This document shows, one piece after another, positions 17,090-25,153 of a stretch of 38,158 bases of DNA. Positions within the stretch are counted from its first letter, which is position 1. Each line of letters opens with the position of its first letter. A program made the translations under genes and the position numbers. This DNA is from Actinomycetes bacterium (GTDB taxonomy: Bacteria; Actinomycetota; Acidimicrobiia; Acidimicrobiales; RAAP-2): the NCBI GenBank assembly GCA_021793395.1, contig JAJYSU010000018.1, positions 1-38,158 on the forward strand, read 5' to 3'. The notes under the pieces were generated by a model. It searched no databases, was not told the origin of the DNA, and saw only the letters and a program-made list of their open reading frames with translations.

Positions 17090-18043
17090 TTACTCGATGG
17101 TGGTTCGTCGCTTCGCGACGTGGCACGCTACGCGATGGTTCGAGCCGACGTCGTCGAGCGAAGGAGCGACGTCGCGACAGTGAGGTTCGACGAGCGGGCA
17201 GCGGTCCTGGTAGTCGCATCCTCTCGTGGTGGGGCCAGTCGCGGTGAGTACAGGGGTGACACGGTGTGGGCGTACAACGGTGGGATCCGGTACCGGAACG
17301 GCCTGAGCCAGTGCCACGGTGTAGGGATGTAGTGGCGCATCGAGCACTTGGTCGTAGGAGCCCGACTCGACAATGCGCCCTAAGTACATCACGGCAATGG
17401 TGTCGGAGACGTGACGCACCATGGAGAGGTCGTGGCTGATGAAGATGTAGGAAATGGTGATACGTGCCTGTATCCCTATGAGCAGATTGATGATTTCCGC
17501 TCGTACGGACACGTCGAGCGCCGATGTCGGCTCGTCAAGTACCACGATAGTGGGCTCGACGGCGAGGGCGCGGGCGATGGCGACGCGCTGAGCTTGCCCG
17601 CCCGACAGCTCGTGTGGATAACGGTTCGCGAACCGACGACCCAGCGCGACCATGTCGAGTAGTTCATCGATTCGTTGGTCCTCGGCTCCGCTATGGAGGT
17701 GATGAAACGTCAGAACCTCTCGAAGAGCAGCGCGCACTCGCTGGCGCGGGTCTAGCGATGAGTAGGGGTCCTGGAAGACCAGTTGGATCCGTCGAGCTCG
17801 TGTTCGTCCGTCGAGGGAACTCGTGGACTCACCGCTCATTTCGGCGCTTCCCGCAGAGGGCCGCTCGAGCCCGACGAGCAGCCGGGCCAGTGTCGACTTA
17901 CCGCACCCGCTCTCGCCGACGATGCCGAGAGTGGCTCCCTCGCCCAACTCCAGCGATACGCCGCGTAGCGCGTTGACCACGCTCTTTCCGCGACCTTCAT
18001 AGCGTTGGGCAAGATCCATGCCTCGTAGGACTACGGTAGCCAT
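17090..18043 (-). CDS. dppF: Peptide-type ABC importer ATPase, DppF/OppF-like
   Basis: This 317-residue ATPase has Walker A GESGCGKST, signature ELSGGQAQR, Walker B IVVLDEPTSALD and a C-terminal oligopeptide-transporter extension with spaced cysteines ('GCDYQDRCPLVEPHC'). It pairs with DppD to energise uptake through DppB/DppC. ATG 18043 is chosen because the ABC domain begins just after; it overlaps the dppD end by 13 bases. Last gene of the leftward operon. Unusual substrate: because the operon also encodes AnmK and is divergent from murQ–nagA, muropeptides rather than general peptides are likely. Confidence 0.9.
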   Translation of the reverse strand: MATVVLRGMDLAQRYEGRGKSVVNALRGVSLELGEGATLGIVGESGCGKSTLARLLVGLERPSAGSAEMSGESTSSLDGRTRARRIQLVFQDPYSSLDPRQRVRAALREVLTFHHLHSGAEDQRIDELLDMVALGRRFANRYPHELSGGQAQRVAIARALAVEPTIVVLDEPTSALDVSVRAEIINLLIGIQARITISYIFISHDLSMVRHVSDTIAVMYLGRIVESGSYDQVLDAPLHPYTVALAQAVPVPDPTVVRPHRVTPVLTATGPTTRGCDYQDRCPLVEPHCRDVAPSLDDVGSNHRVACHVAKRRTTIE

Positions 18044-19011
18044 GAGTCGGGCTCCCTCCAGCAGGCCGCACGGCTTTCGCCGCGCGGGAGGAGCGGTGGT
18101 TCCTCGTGCGCGCACTGATCGATGGCGAAGGGACAGCGTGGTCGAAAGGGACAACCGCCGTCGAGGCGAGTCGGGTCGGGCGGGTTTCCCCCGATTTGAT
18201 GAAGAAGAGAACGATGGGAATGCTGCGTTCCTGGGAGTGACGCGAGGAGTGCTGCGGTGTAAGGGTGCGAGGGGTGGCGGAACAGTTCACGCGTGGGCGC
18301 GTCCTCGACGACTCGCCCGGCGTACATGACGACGACTCGGTCCACCAGGCGCGCGACAACTCCGAGGTCGTGTGTTACCCATAGCACCGCCATCGACGTG
18401 GTGGTCTGGATGTCGAGAACGAGGTCCAGAATCTGCTGCTGAATGGTGACATCGAGGGCGGTGGTGGGCTCGTCGGCGATCAGCAGACGGGGTGACGCCG
18501 CGAGAGCCATCGCGATCATGACCCGTTGTATCATGCCCCCCGACAACTCGTGGGGGTACGATCGCTCCACTCTTTCGGGGTCGGAGAGACCAACCTGACG
18601 TAACGCGTCGCGAGTCGTCTCGCGCGCCTGGATTGTGCTCGCGCCGTGGGCTTTCAGCGCCTCGGCGACCTGATAGCCGACGTGAAGCAGGGGGTTGAGT
18701 GACGTCATCGGGTCCTGGTACACCATGGCGATCTCGGCCCCTCGGACTTCGCGGAGTCGGCGTTCGGACGCCGACGCCAGATTCTCACCGGCGAAGAGAA
18801 TTTCGCCGTCCAGGATCTCGAGTGGCGGAGAGGGGAGGAGCCGGAGAACGGACAGCATGGTCAGTGTCTTGCCTGATCCGCTTTCACCTACCACACCGAC
18901 TCGCTCACCCGGTGCCACGTCGAGGTTTACTCCCCGGACGATGGGCGAGACGTCGTGGCCGTGGCGCAGCCCGACTACGAGGCCGCGGAGGGAGAGCAGG
19001 ATTTCGGTCAC
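18031..19011 (-). CDS. dppD: Peptide-type ABC importer ATPase, DppD/OppD-like
   Basis: This 326-residue ATPase has Walker [12 protein letters not shown]-loop '[12 protein letters not shown]', signature ELSGGMIQR, Walker [13 protein letters not shown] and the C-terminal cysteine-containing extension '[15 protein letters not shown]'. GTG 19011 is chosen because it overlaps the anmK stop as GTGA and the conserved domain begins within a few residues; no ribosome site is visible, which fits translational coupling to anmK. Confidence 0.9.
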   Translation of the reverse strand: MTEILLSLRGLVVGLRHGHDVSPIVRGVNLDVAPGERVGVVGESGSGKTLTMLSVLRLLPSPPLEILDGEILFAGENLASASERRLREVRGAEIAMVYQDPMTSLNPLLHVGYQVAEALKAHGASTIQARETTRDALRQVGLSDPERVERSYPHELSGGMIQRVMIAMALAASPRLLIADEPTTALDVTIQQQILDLVLDIQTTTSMAVLWVTHDLGVVARLVDRVVVMYAGRVVEDAPTRELFRHPSHPYTAALLASLPGTQHSHRSLLHQIGGNPPDPTRLDGGCPFRPRCPFAIDQCAHEEPPLLPRGESRAACWREPDSWLP

Positions 19012-20213
19012 GACGTGGTCGAGGGTGGGAGGTCGAGGGTGCTCACCCGCGCGGTGCGCGGCTGGCGGACTTCGGCGAGCTGTCGTGCGTGGCACCGGCC
19101 GGGAGTGATGGTACCAAGTACGGTCGCCTGGCGGGCACCCGTACAGGAGGGGATTGTTCCGGTGAGACCGTTCATCGTCAAAAAGCCGATCACGGCTAGT
19201 AAAACGGCTTCTTTAGCGTCGGGATTTACTCCCAACGTTTGAGCGGACGAGACGACTACGCCGTCCAAGTGACTTTCTATTCTCCTCATGAGATCCGGAT
19301 TGTGCATTCCACCACCGGAGACGAAGAGTTCGTCAACGTGATGGTCCCGCACCGCGCGCGCAACCGTTACGGCGGTGAGTTCACTCAGAGTAGCGAGAAG
19401 ATCGTCAGTGTTGAGTTCCTGATTGCCGAGGTGGTGGCGCACGTACGACAGATTGAAGAGTTCCTTTCCGGTCGACTTCGGCGGTGAGGACGTGTAGTAC
19501 GGCTCGCGAAGGAGATGCGCGAGAAGGTCCTGATTAACAGTTCCACGTGCGGCCCGTGCGCCATCTTGGTCGAAGGACTGGGAGCCGCCCGAAGCCCATG
19601 TCGTGACGGCGTCCAGCAAGGCGTTGGCGGGACCAATGTCAAACGCGATCGGTGGCGTGTCCGGCGTCACCACCGTAAGGTTCGCGATACCGCCGAGGTT
19701 CAGGGCTGCCGCAACGTGTGACGAGGTTGCCGTCGCGCGAGAGGCCAGTAGCAGCGTGTCTAAGAGGCTGACGAGTGGGGCACCCTGTCCACCAGCGGCA
19801 ATGTCGCGAGCGCGCACGTCGGACACGACGGTAGCTCCCGTTCGTTCAGCGATCCAGGCGGGGTGACCCACCTGAAGCGTTCCGCGGACCAGCCCCGCGT
19901 CCACCCAGTGGTAGAGCGTCTGCCCGTGCGAACCAATAACATCGGTGAGCCCGTCGAAGTAGTAGTCGTTCATGTGGGACGCGACGTCGGCGAAGGCTCG
20001 ACCAATGGCGGTGTCGAGTTGGCACACTTCTTCGAGCGAGGTGGTGGCGGGTGGAAGCGCCGCCGCAATGCGGGAACGCAGTGACTCGTCGTACGCGATG
20101 GATTCGTGTCCGCGGACGGTCACGTGCAGGTCCTGGCGACGAAGAACTATCTCGGTCGCTACGGCCTCGATTGCGTCGTAGGAGGTTCCTGAAATGAGTC
20201 CGATGACTTTCAA
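19008..20213 (-). CDS. anmK: Anhydro-N-acetylmuramic acid kinase
   Basis: This 401-residue kinase opens the 1,6-anhydro ring of anhMurNAc and phosphorylates it to MurNAc-6-P using ATP. Family signatures are present: N-terminal 'GLISGTSYDAIEAV' (canonical GLMSGTSxDGxD), 'IGSHGQTLYH', 'LNLGGIANLTV', 'FDIGPANALLDA', 'SGGGMHNPDL' and 'GVNPDAKEAV'. Length matches (about 370–400). TTG 20213 is the likely start, with GAGG overlapping the dppC stop region; the frame extends upstream to 20264 inside dppC. It lies between the permease and ATPase genes of the importer and overlaps dppD by four bases. This placement strongly suggests that the importer brings in anhMurNAc-containing compounds. Confidence 0.93.
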   Translation of the reverse strand: MKVIGLISGTSYDAIEAVATEIVLRRQDLHVTVRGHESIAYDESLRSRIAAALPPATTSLEEVCQLDTAIGRAFADVASHMNDYYFDGLTDVIGSHGQTLYHWVDAGLVRGTLQVGHPAWIAERTGATVVSDVRARDIAAGGQGAPLVSLLDTLLLASRATATSSHVAAALNLGGIANLTVVTPDTPPIAFDIGPANALLDAVTTWASGGSQSFDQDGARAARGTVNQDLLAHLLREPYYTSSPPKSTGKELFNLSYVRHHLGNQELNTDDLLATLSELTAVTVARAVRDHHVDELFVSGGGMHNPDLMRRIESHLDGVVVSSAQTLGVNPDAKEAVLLAVIGFLTMNGLTGTIPSCTGARQATVLGTITPGRCHARQLAEVRQPRTARVSTLDLPPSTTS

Positions 20214-20217
20214 CTGC

Positions 20218-21114
20218 TCACCTCGACAATTCGCGGGGATCGAACGTTGCACGTAGGCCGTCACCCAGGAAGTTGAAGGCGATGGCGGCGATCACAATGG
20301 CCAGTGACGGGAAAGCCAGAGTCCACCACGCGTGGCTGGCGAGCGAGGTCGAGTTGCTCACCAATTCACCAAGGGATGCCGTCGGAGCGGGTGGACCGAG
20401 ACCGAGGAAACTGAGGCCCGCTTCATCGAGAATGGCCCACGCCAAGGTGAGGCTGGTTTGCACCGCGATCGTGCCGGTGACGTTTGGTAGTACGTGGCGA
20501 AAGAGAAGACGGCGACGGGAGTAGCCGAGAACTCGTCCCGCGCGAACGAAGTCGGCGTCGTAGAGCGACAGGACCGGACCGCGCACGACCCGAACGTAGA
20601 TGGGTACGTACGCGATGCCAATAGCCATGGCGCTGTCCACGACACCCGAGCCCAGTGCCGACACGATGGCCAGTGCAAACAGGATTGCCGGGATGGCGAA
20701 GAGGATGTCCGCGAGGCGCATGATGACGGCGCCGGGCCACCCCCGAACGAATCCAGCGACGATGCCGGCGGTGGAGCCGATGACGCCAGAGATGGTGACC
20801 GCGAGAACTGCTATTTCCAGGGTTACTGCTAGCGCCTGGAGGACCTGAGAGAAGACGTCACGACCAAATTGATCGGTGCCGAATAGGTGGGCTGTGCTCG
20901 GACTGGCCAGGATGTGCCCGACTCCGAGTTGGTCGGCCGGATAGGGAGTGAGCTGGGTCCAGCCCGCGATGGATCCGAGTAGCACGAGGATTGCGAAGAT
21001 AAGCCCAATGCGGCCATTGCGGTGACGCCAGAGCACCGACAACCAGGCCGTACGAGACGGCCGTCCGTCGACATCGGACGATCGGGTCGTAGCGGGAAGA
21101 GCGTCGGAAGTCAT
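20218..21114 (-). CDS. dppC: Peptide-type ABC importer permease, DppC/OppC-like
   Basis: This 298-residue inner-membrane permease has an N-terminal cytoplasmic tail, a first membrane span (about 36–52), the conserved 'HLFGTDQFGRDVFSQVL' element (about 76–92) typical of DppC and then five further spans. The ATPase-contacting loop is 'YVRVVRGPVLSLYDADFVRAGRVLGYS'-like (split as YVRVVRGPVLSLY, then DADFVRAGRVLG), the EAA region of this family. ATG 21114 overlaps the dppB stop as ATGA, giving coupled translation. Four bases separate its stop from the anmK TTG start. Confidence 0.93.
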   Translation of the reverse strand: MTSDALPATTRSSDVDGRPSRTAWLSVLWRHRNGRIGLIFAILVLLGSIAGWTQLTPYPADQLGVGHILASPSTAHLFGTDQFGRDVFSQVLQALAVTLEIAVLAVTISGVIGSTAGIVAGFVRGWPGAVIMRLADILFAIPAILFALAIVSALGSGVVDSAMAIGIAYVPIYVRVVRGPVLSLYDADFVRAGRVLGYSRRRLLFRHVLPNVTGTIAVQTSLTLAWAILDEAGLSFLGLGPPAPTASLGELVSNSTSLASHAWWTLAFPSLAIVIAAIAFNFLGDGLRATFDPRELSR

Positions 21115-22067
21115 CGGCTTCTCGTTCGGGGATCGATGATGGTGTACGAAATGTCGATCAGCGTGTTGACGACAATAAAGCCCGCGGCGAAGATAAGTGT
21201 GACGGACTGGACGACGGGGAAATCACGGTCGGTGATCGAGGTAATGAGGAGGCGACCGATACCAGGAAGGACGAAGATGTCCTCGACGATCACCGCACCG
21301 CCGAGTAGGTAGCCAAACTGAATCCCGGACATTGTGGTGATGGCGACGAGCGCGTTGAGGAAGAGGTGGCGCCACACGTAGGCGATCTGCGACATTCCTT
21401 TTCCGCGGGCGGTTCGCGAGAAGTTGAGGTTCTTTATCTCGAGAACGGCTGCTCGGGTCGTGCGCATAATGGCCGCTCCGATCCCAAAACTCAGTGTGAG
21501 AGCGGGAAAGAAGACCTGTTGCAGGTTAAGCCAGGGATTGGTAAAGAGCCCAACGAATCCCAGGGAACTAGGGAAGTAGTGAAAGATTGACGCAAGGTAG
21601 GTGATGAGAACTGTGCCGATGACGAAACTCGGCACGGAGAGCCCAAAGACCGCGAGTCCCTGGCCGACGTCATCCTGCCAGCGGTCGGGGTGCAACGCGC
21701 CGATCATGCCGAAACCAACTCCGATAAGGATGCCGAGGATCATGCTCATGACGGCGAGTTCGAGCGTGACGGGAAGCGCTGAGCCAACCAGGGTACTCAC
21801 GGGCTCACGTGAACTGAGTGAGACGCCCAGGTTCCCGTGCAGCATCGACCATAACCACGAGAAGAACTGTTGAGGAATGGATTCGCCCACGCCGTAGAAC
21901 TTGTCGATCGCCTGCAACTGGGCACGGCTCAGCAGCCCCGCGTTCACTCCTAGCGATGCCGTTACTGCGTTGCCGGGAAGCAGCCGGAGGATGACGAAGA
22001 CGACGACGAGAACGCCGAAGAGTGTCGTGAGCATGCTCGCCAGACGCCGTACGAGGGGGAGGAGCAT
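21111..22067 (-). CDS. dppB: Peptide-type ABC importer permease, DppB/OppB-like
   Basis: This 318-residue permease begins 'MLLPLVRRLASMLTTLFGV', the usual DppB N-terminus with RRL and the first span, followed by 'RLLPGNAV', a typical DppB element, and the EAA-like 'TARGKGMSQIAYVWRHLFLNA' region. ATG 22067 fits the family best; the next in-frame ATG (22034) would remove the RRL element. The start has no visible Shine–Dalgarno and sits in the loop of a 17-bp hairpin formed by 22036–22085, so its translation is likely gated by SBP translation or by unfolding of the hairpin. Confidence 0.92.
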   Translation of the reverse strand: MLLPLVRRLASMLTTLFGVLVVVFVILRLLPGNAVTASLGVNAGLLSRAQLQAIDKFYGVGESIPQQFFSWLWSMLHGNLGVSLSSREPVSTLVGSALPVTLELAVMSMILGILIGVGFGMIGALHPDRWQDDVGQGLAVFGLSVPSFVIGTVLITYLASIFHYFPSSLGFVGLFTNPWLNLQQVFFPALTLSFGIGAAIMRTTRAAVLEIKNLNFSRTARGKGMSQIAYVWRHLFLNALVAITTMSGIQFGYLLGGAVIVEDIFVLPGIGRLLITSITDRDFPVVQSVTLIFAAGFIVVNTLIDISYTIIDPRTRSR

Positions 22068-22085
22068 AGTACGGCGTCTGGCGAG
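22036..22085 (-). promoter_or_regulatory. 17-bp perfect stem-loop holding the dppB start codon
   Basis: The arms 22036–22052 and 22069–22085 are exact reverse complements over 17 bases, with a 16-base loop. In the leftward mRNA the 5' arm begins 5 bases after the SBP stop codon, the dppB ATG is in the loop, and the 3' arm encodes dppB codons 6–11. Placed between a high-demand SBP gene and its permease, it could stabilise the upstream mRNA end, limit read-through and restrict dppB initiation. Confidence 0.85.
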
Positions 22086-22090
22086 AGGAG

Positions 22091-23641
22091 CTACGAGAGG
22101 TGGGTCGTGGCCAACGCCGCGAAGGCGCCGGACGTCACGGGCGATGCGGTGAATCCCTTCACGTTCGGAGCCATGGCCTCGAAGTTGTAGGCGTCGAACA
22201 ACCAGTCCCACACTGCGTGACTGGTCAGGAAGTTCGAGACGCGCGCCCACGCGGCCTTCTGCGCTCCGAGCGTCGTCGCCAGGTCACCCGCGGCCAGGAG
22301 TTTTTGGATCGTCGGGTTGACGTAACCGGCCGGGACCTTCAGGTCCGCACCCGCCCCAAAGTACCGGTCGTACATCACATAGGGATTCGGGTCAGCGCCG
22401 TTTTCGGCGAACGCGGCTTGGAACTTACCCGCGAGCCAGTCCTGAATGTAACTATTGGAGTCGAGGTTGTTAATCGTCATGGTGATGCCTACTTGTGCGA
22501 GTTGCGCTTGAAGAGTCGTGGCCTGGGCGGCGGACGTTGAGTCGAGCGCGTCAGACGTCATTGCGGTGAAACTGAATCCGTTGGGGTTCCCCGCAGCCGC
22601 GAGATACGCCTTAGCCTTGGCCAGATTCTGAGTGGGGCAGATCGCGGATACCGGCCTGGACGCGAAGGGGCCAAGAGGAACGGGACCGGATGGCTGACCC
22701 TGACCGGAGAGCGCGTCGGCGATGATCTGCTTGCGGTTCGTGGCGCACTCGATGGCCAGGCGGTTGTTGACATTATCGAGCGGACTGTTTGGCTGGTTGT
22801 CTTGCATTTGCAGGACACGGTAGGAGAGACTTAGCGCCTTTGAGATCTTGATGCTCTTCGGCAGGCTCGAAACCACGGTGGGTTGAGTGAGATCACCCAT
22901 CTGGATCGTTCCCGCCTCTAAGGCTGCGGCGATCGACTGCTCGGACGCGATCGTGATGATCTTGACCGACGGTAGTTTCACCTTCCCACCCCAGTAGTGG
23001 GGGTTCGCGACCATAGTGAAGGAGTTGCCAGGACTCCAGGCGGAGAACTCGAAGGGTCCTGTTCCGTCGGGGTGCTTGGCGATGCTCCCGTTCGCGATTG
23101 CCGATGCCGGCATCATGGCCATATTGAGGGTGGTCAGCCCCTCGAGGACCGAGGCGTCACGATGGCTGAGGGTCAGTCTGATGGCGTATGGCCCATTCTC
23201 TACGAAGCTCTTGACAGAGCCAATGAAAGAAGCCGACGGGTCGGCGGTTTTGGCGGCGACTGCTCGCTTGAGTGACGCGACGGCGTCGCGCGACGTGAAG
23301 AGCGTCCCGTTGTCGAAACGTACTCCGTGGCGCAACTGCAGATTCAGAACCAGCCCGTTGTGAGTCCATGTCCACTTAGTGGCCAGGTCCGGCTTTATGA
23401 CCAACTGCGGACTCATCTGGACGAGTGGCTGGTAAATGAGCCCCAACGCTTCGAAGTCGAGAAAGTTGGTCACGATATCCGGATCAATTTTTTGCACGCT
23501 TGAGGTGTCGGCGATGACGAACGTCTTGGTGCTCGCTCCACTCGGCGCCGCACTGAAAACACCGCCTCCGGTGAGTGCCGCGGCTAAACCGCTGACGGTA
23601 GCGAGTACGGTGGCGATCTTGGATCGACGCCAGTGTTTCAT
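22091..23641 (-). CDS. dppA: Substrate-binding protein of the muropeptide/peptide ABC importer, family 5
   Basis: This 516-residue extracytoplasmic binding protein has a signal peptide (MKHWRRSKIATVLATVSG… to about residue 36) and the family-5 body, with 'LNLQLRHGVRFDNGTLFTSRDAV' matching the conserved LR.GV.F.dG..ft..DV region. No lipobox cysteine follows the hydrophobic segment. ATG 23641 is preceded by AAAGGGGGG; the frame upstream to 23779 contains the promoter and is not coding. First gene of the leftward operon. By context it should bind anhydro-muropeptides or related murein fragments, in the manner that MppA serves murein tripeptide uptake, but the ligand is not readable from sequence. 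Confidence 0.88.
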   Translation of the reverse strand: MKHWRRSKIATVLATVSGLAAALTGGGVFSAAPSGASTKTFVIADTSSVQKIDPDIVTNFLDFEALGLIYQPLVQMSPQLVIKPDLATKWTWTHNGLVLNLQLRHGVRFDNGTLFTSRDAVASLKRAVAAKTADPSASFIGSVKSFVENGPYAIRLTLSHRDASVLEGLTTLNMAMMPASAIANGSIAKHPDGTGPFEFSAWSPGNSFTMVANPHYWGGKVKLPSVKIITIASEQSIAAALEAGTIQMGDLTQPTVVSSLPKSIKISKALSLSYRVLQMQDNQPNSPLDNVNNRLAIECATNRKQIIADALSGQGQPSGPVPLGPFASRPVSAICPTQNLAKAKAYLAAAGNPNGFSFTAMTSDALDSTSAAQATTLQAQLAQVGITMTINNLDSNSYIQDWLAGKFQAAFAENGADPNPYVMYDRYFGAGADLKVPAGYVNPTIQKLLAAGDLATTLGAQKAAWARVSNFLTSHAVWDWLFDAYNFEAMAPNVKGFTASPVTSGAFAALATTHLS

Positions 23642-23671
23642 GAGAGCCCCCCTTTGAGTCTTCTGGCCTTG

Positions 23672-23701
23672 ACTATAGGCATACCAATTGTGTCGCGTCA
23701 A
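23672..23701 (-). promoter_or_regulatory. Promoter of the leftward importer–anmK operon, with operator half-site
   Basis: On the minus strand TTGACG (plus 23696–23701) and TATAGT (plus 23672–23677) are 18 bases apart. The spacer contains AATTGGTATG (plus 23680–23689), identical over ten bases to the right half of the palindrome at 23793–23814. Regulator binding here would block the promoter. Confidence 0.75.
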
Positions 23702-23787
23702 GCGCAGCTCGTCGCTTGTCCGAGATGGCATCGGCGAGCTAAAGCCCGTAGATAAGCCAAAATAAGACATTAGGCCCAAGTTGGAGT

Positions 23788-23816
23788 TTGATCATACCAA
23801 TAGGAATTGGTATGCT
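23788..23816 (+). promoter_or_regulatory. Promoter of the gntR-led recycling operon
   Basis: TTGATC (23788–23793) and TATGCT (23811–23816) are 17 bases apart. The operator palindrome occupies the whole spacer and touches both hexamers, so the regulator probably represses its own operon. AAGGGGGAG (23838–23846) then supports the GTG at 23851. Confidence 0.75.
23793..23814. promoter_or_regulatory. Candidate GntR operator, perfect 9-4-9 palindrome
   Basis: CATACCAAT-AGGA-ATTGGTATG is a perfect inverted repeat. TGGT/ACCA half-sites are also found in NagR/DasR-type operators, although here they face outward. A third half-site copy lies in the divergent promoter at 23680–23689. I saw no further copy in the window. 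Confidence 0.75.
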
Positions 23817-23850
23817 CTGAACAGTTGACGAGCGATGAAAAGGGGGAGAC

Positions 23851-25152
23851 GTGCCACAGGGGCCGCTACGCGTGACGTCACCTGTGGGATCTCCCAAGTA
23901 TCAGCAGTTGCACGACGTCCTCGTGAGCGATATTCAGCGGCTTCCCGAGGGCAGCGCTTTGCCCACGGAGCGTGAACTGGCGGAGCACTACGACGTGTCG
24001 CGCTCTACGGTGCGCCAGGCCCTGAGCCAGCTGCTGCGCGAGCAGCGCGTGACGCGTCGTCAGGGAAGGGGCACGTTCGTCGCTCGTCATAAAATTGTTC
24101 AGTCGCTGGAGCTGACTAGCCATACAGAGGGCATGAGGTCGCAGGGGATAGTGCCAGGATCGAAGTTGCTTGACGTGCGACGCGTGCCTGCGGCCGATGA
24201 CGTGAGCGCGGCGTTGCGCGTAGCTCCTGACGCCGAGGTATTACGTCTGGAGCGACTTCGATTGGCCGATGGCGACCCCATTGCCATCGAGACGGTGTAC
24301 CTCGATGCCTTGCGCTTCGATGGGATCACTGCGGCTCTGGTACAGGATCAGTCACTGTACCGACTGTTGTCCTCGGTCTACGATGTGACGCTCGCGTCCG
24401 CGGAGGAGACGATCGAAGTGTCTCTCGCGGGAGAGCGTGAGGCGACGTTACTCAACGTATGGGTCGGTGCGCCTCTACTGATGTTTTCGCGGTGTAGCGT
24501 TGACGTGGGGGGCGTACCGATCGAGTACGTATGCTCGCTCTATCGGGGTGACCGCTTTCAGTTCAAGACGCGGTTGGAGCCTCCCGGCTCGTTGCGGAGA
24601 GAGGCAGTGTCCGATGCGCGGTTGCGTACCGCTCGCCGAGATGATGCGGGGTCGTTAGCCAGGGTCTTTATTGACGCGTGGCGCGGGAGTTACCGGGGCG
24701 TCGTCGACGAGAGCATCCTCGATGCGCTGGACACCAATGCGGTGACCGAATGGCTCGGCCGTCTGGTGGTTACTGGGCCGCAACGGACGGTGTTGGCGGA
24801 GAATTCTCGCGGTGAGGTTGAGGGGTTCGTTCGTTTCGGCGATGACGTTGACGACCCTCGGAGCGGCCATATCGCCGCGCTCTACGTGTCGCCGCAGAGC
24901 GCGGGAAAGGGAATCGGCACGCGTCTGCTGCGTTACGCCATCTCGGAGTTGGTGAGTGCGGGGACGCGACCGATCACGCTGTGGGTGTTCGAGAAGAACG
25001 ACGCAGCCCGCGCGTTCTACAGTGGACTCGGTTTTGAGCCGGACGGTTCACGTCGTGTCGAGCAGGAGTATCAAGCCGACGAGATTCGTCTTGTCCGATC
25101 GGCGGCGTACGACGACGTGAGCCGGACTTCAGCGTTGGCCACTCGTGGGTGA
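23851..25152 (+). CDS. GntR/HutC-type regulator (HTH–UTRA) fused to a GNAT acetyltransferase domain
   Basis: This 433-residue protein has three parts. Residues about 16–79 are a GntR winged helix ('ALPTERELAEHYDVSRSTVR', then 'QGRGTFVAR'). Residues about 95–240 are a UTRA ligand domain ('LRLERLRLADGDPIAIETVY' is typical), as in NagR/YvoA and DasR, which respond to amino-sugar phosphates. Residues about 257–400 form a complete GNAT domain with acetyl-CoA loop 'SAGKGIGTRLL' (350–360) and 'ARAFYSGLGF' (386–395). Ordinary UTRA regulators end near residue 240. GTG 23851 has AAGGGGGAG five bases upstream. It leads the recycling operon and probably controls both divergent promoters. The GNAT role is unknown: it could acetylate an amino sugar, a protein, or act as an acetyl-CoA sensor. 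Confidence 0.88.
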   Translation: MPQGPLRVTSPVGSPKYQQLHDVLVSDIQRLPEGSALPTERELAEHYDVSRSTVRQALSQLLREQRVTRRQGRGTFVARHKIVQSLELTSHTEGMRSQGIVPGSKLLDVRRVPAADDVSAALRVAPDAEVLRLERLRLADGDPIAIETVYLDALRFDGITAALVQDQSLYRLLSSVYDVTLASAEETIEVSLAGEREATLLNVWVGAPLLMFSRCSVDVGGVPIEYVCSLYRGDRFQFKTRLEPPGSLRREAVSDARLRTARRDDAGSLARVFIDAWRGSYRGVVDESILDALDTNAVTEWLGRLVVTGPQRTVLAENSRGEVEGFVRFGDDVDDPRSGHIAALYVSPQSAGKGIGTRLLRYAISELVSAGTRPITLWVFEKNDAARAFYSGLGFEPDGSRRVEQEYQADEIRLVRSAAYDDVSRTSALATRG

Positions 25153-25153
25153 G

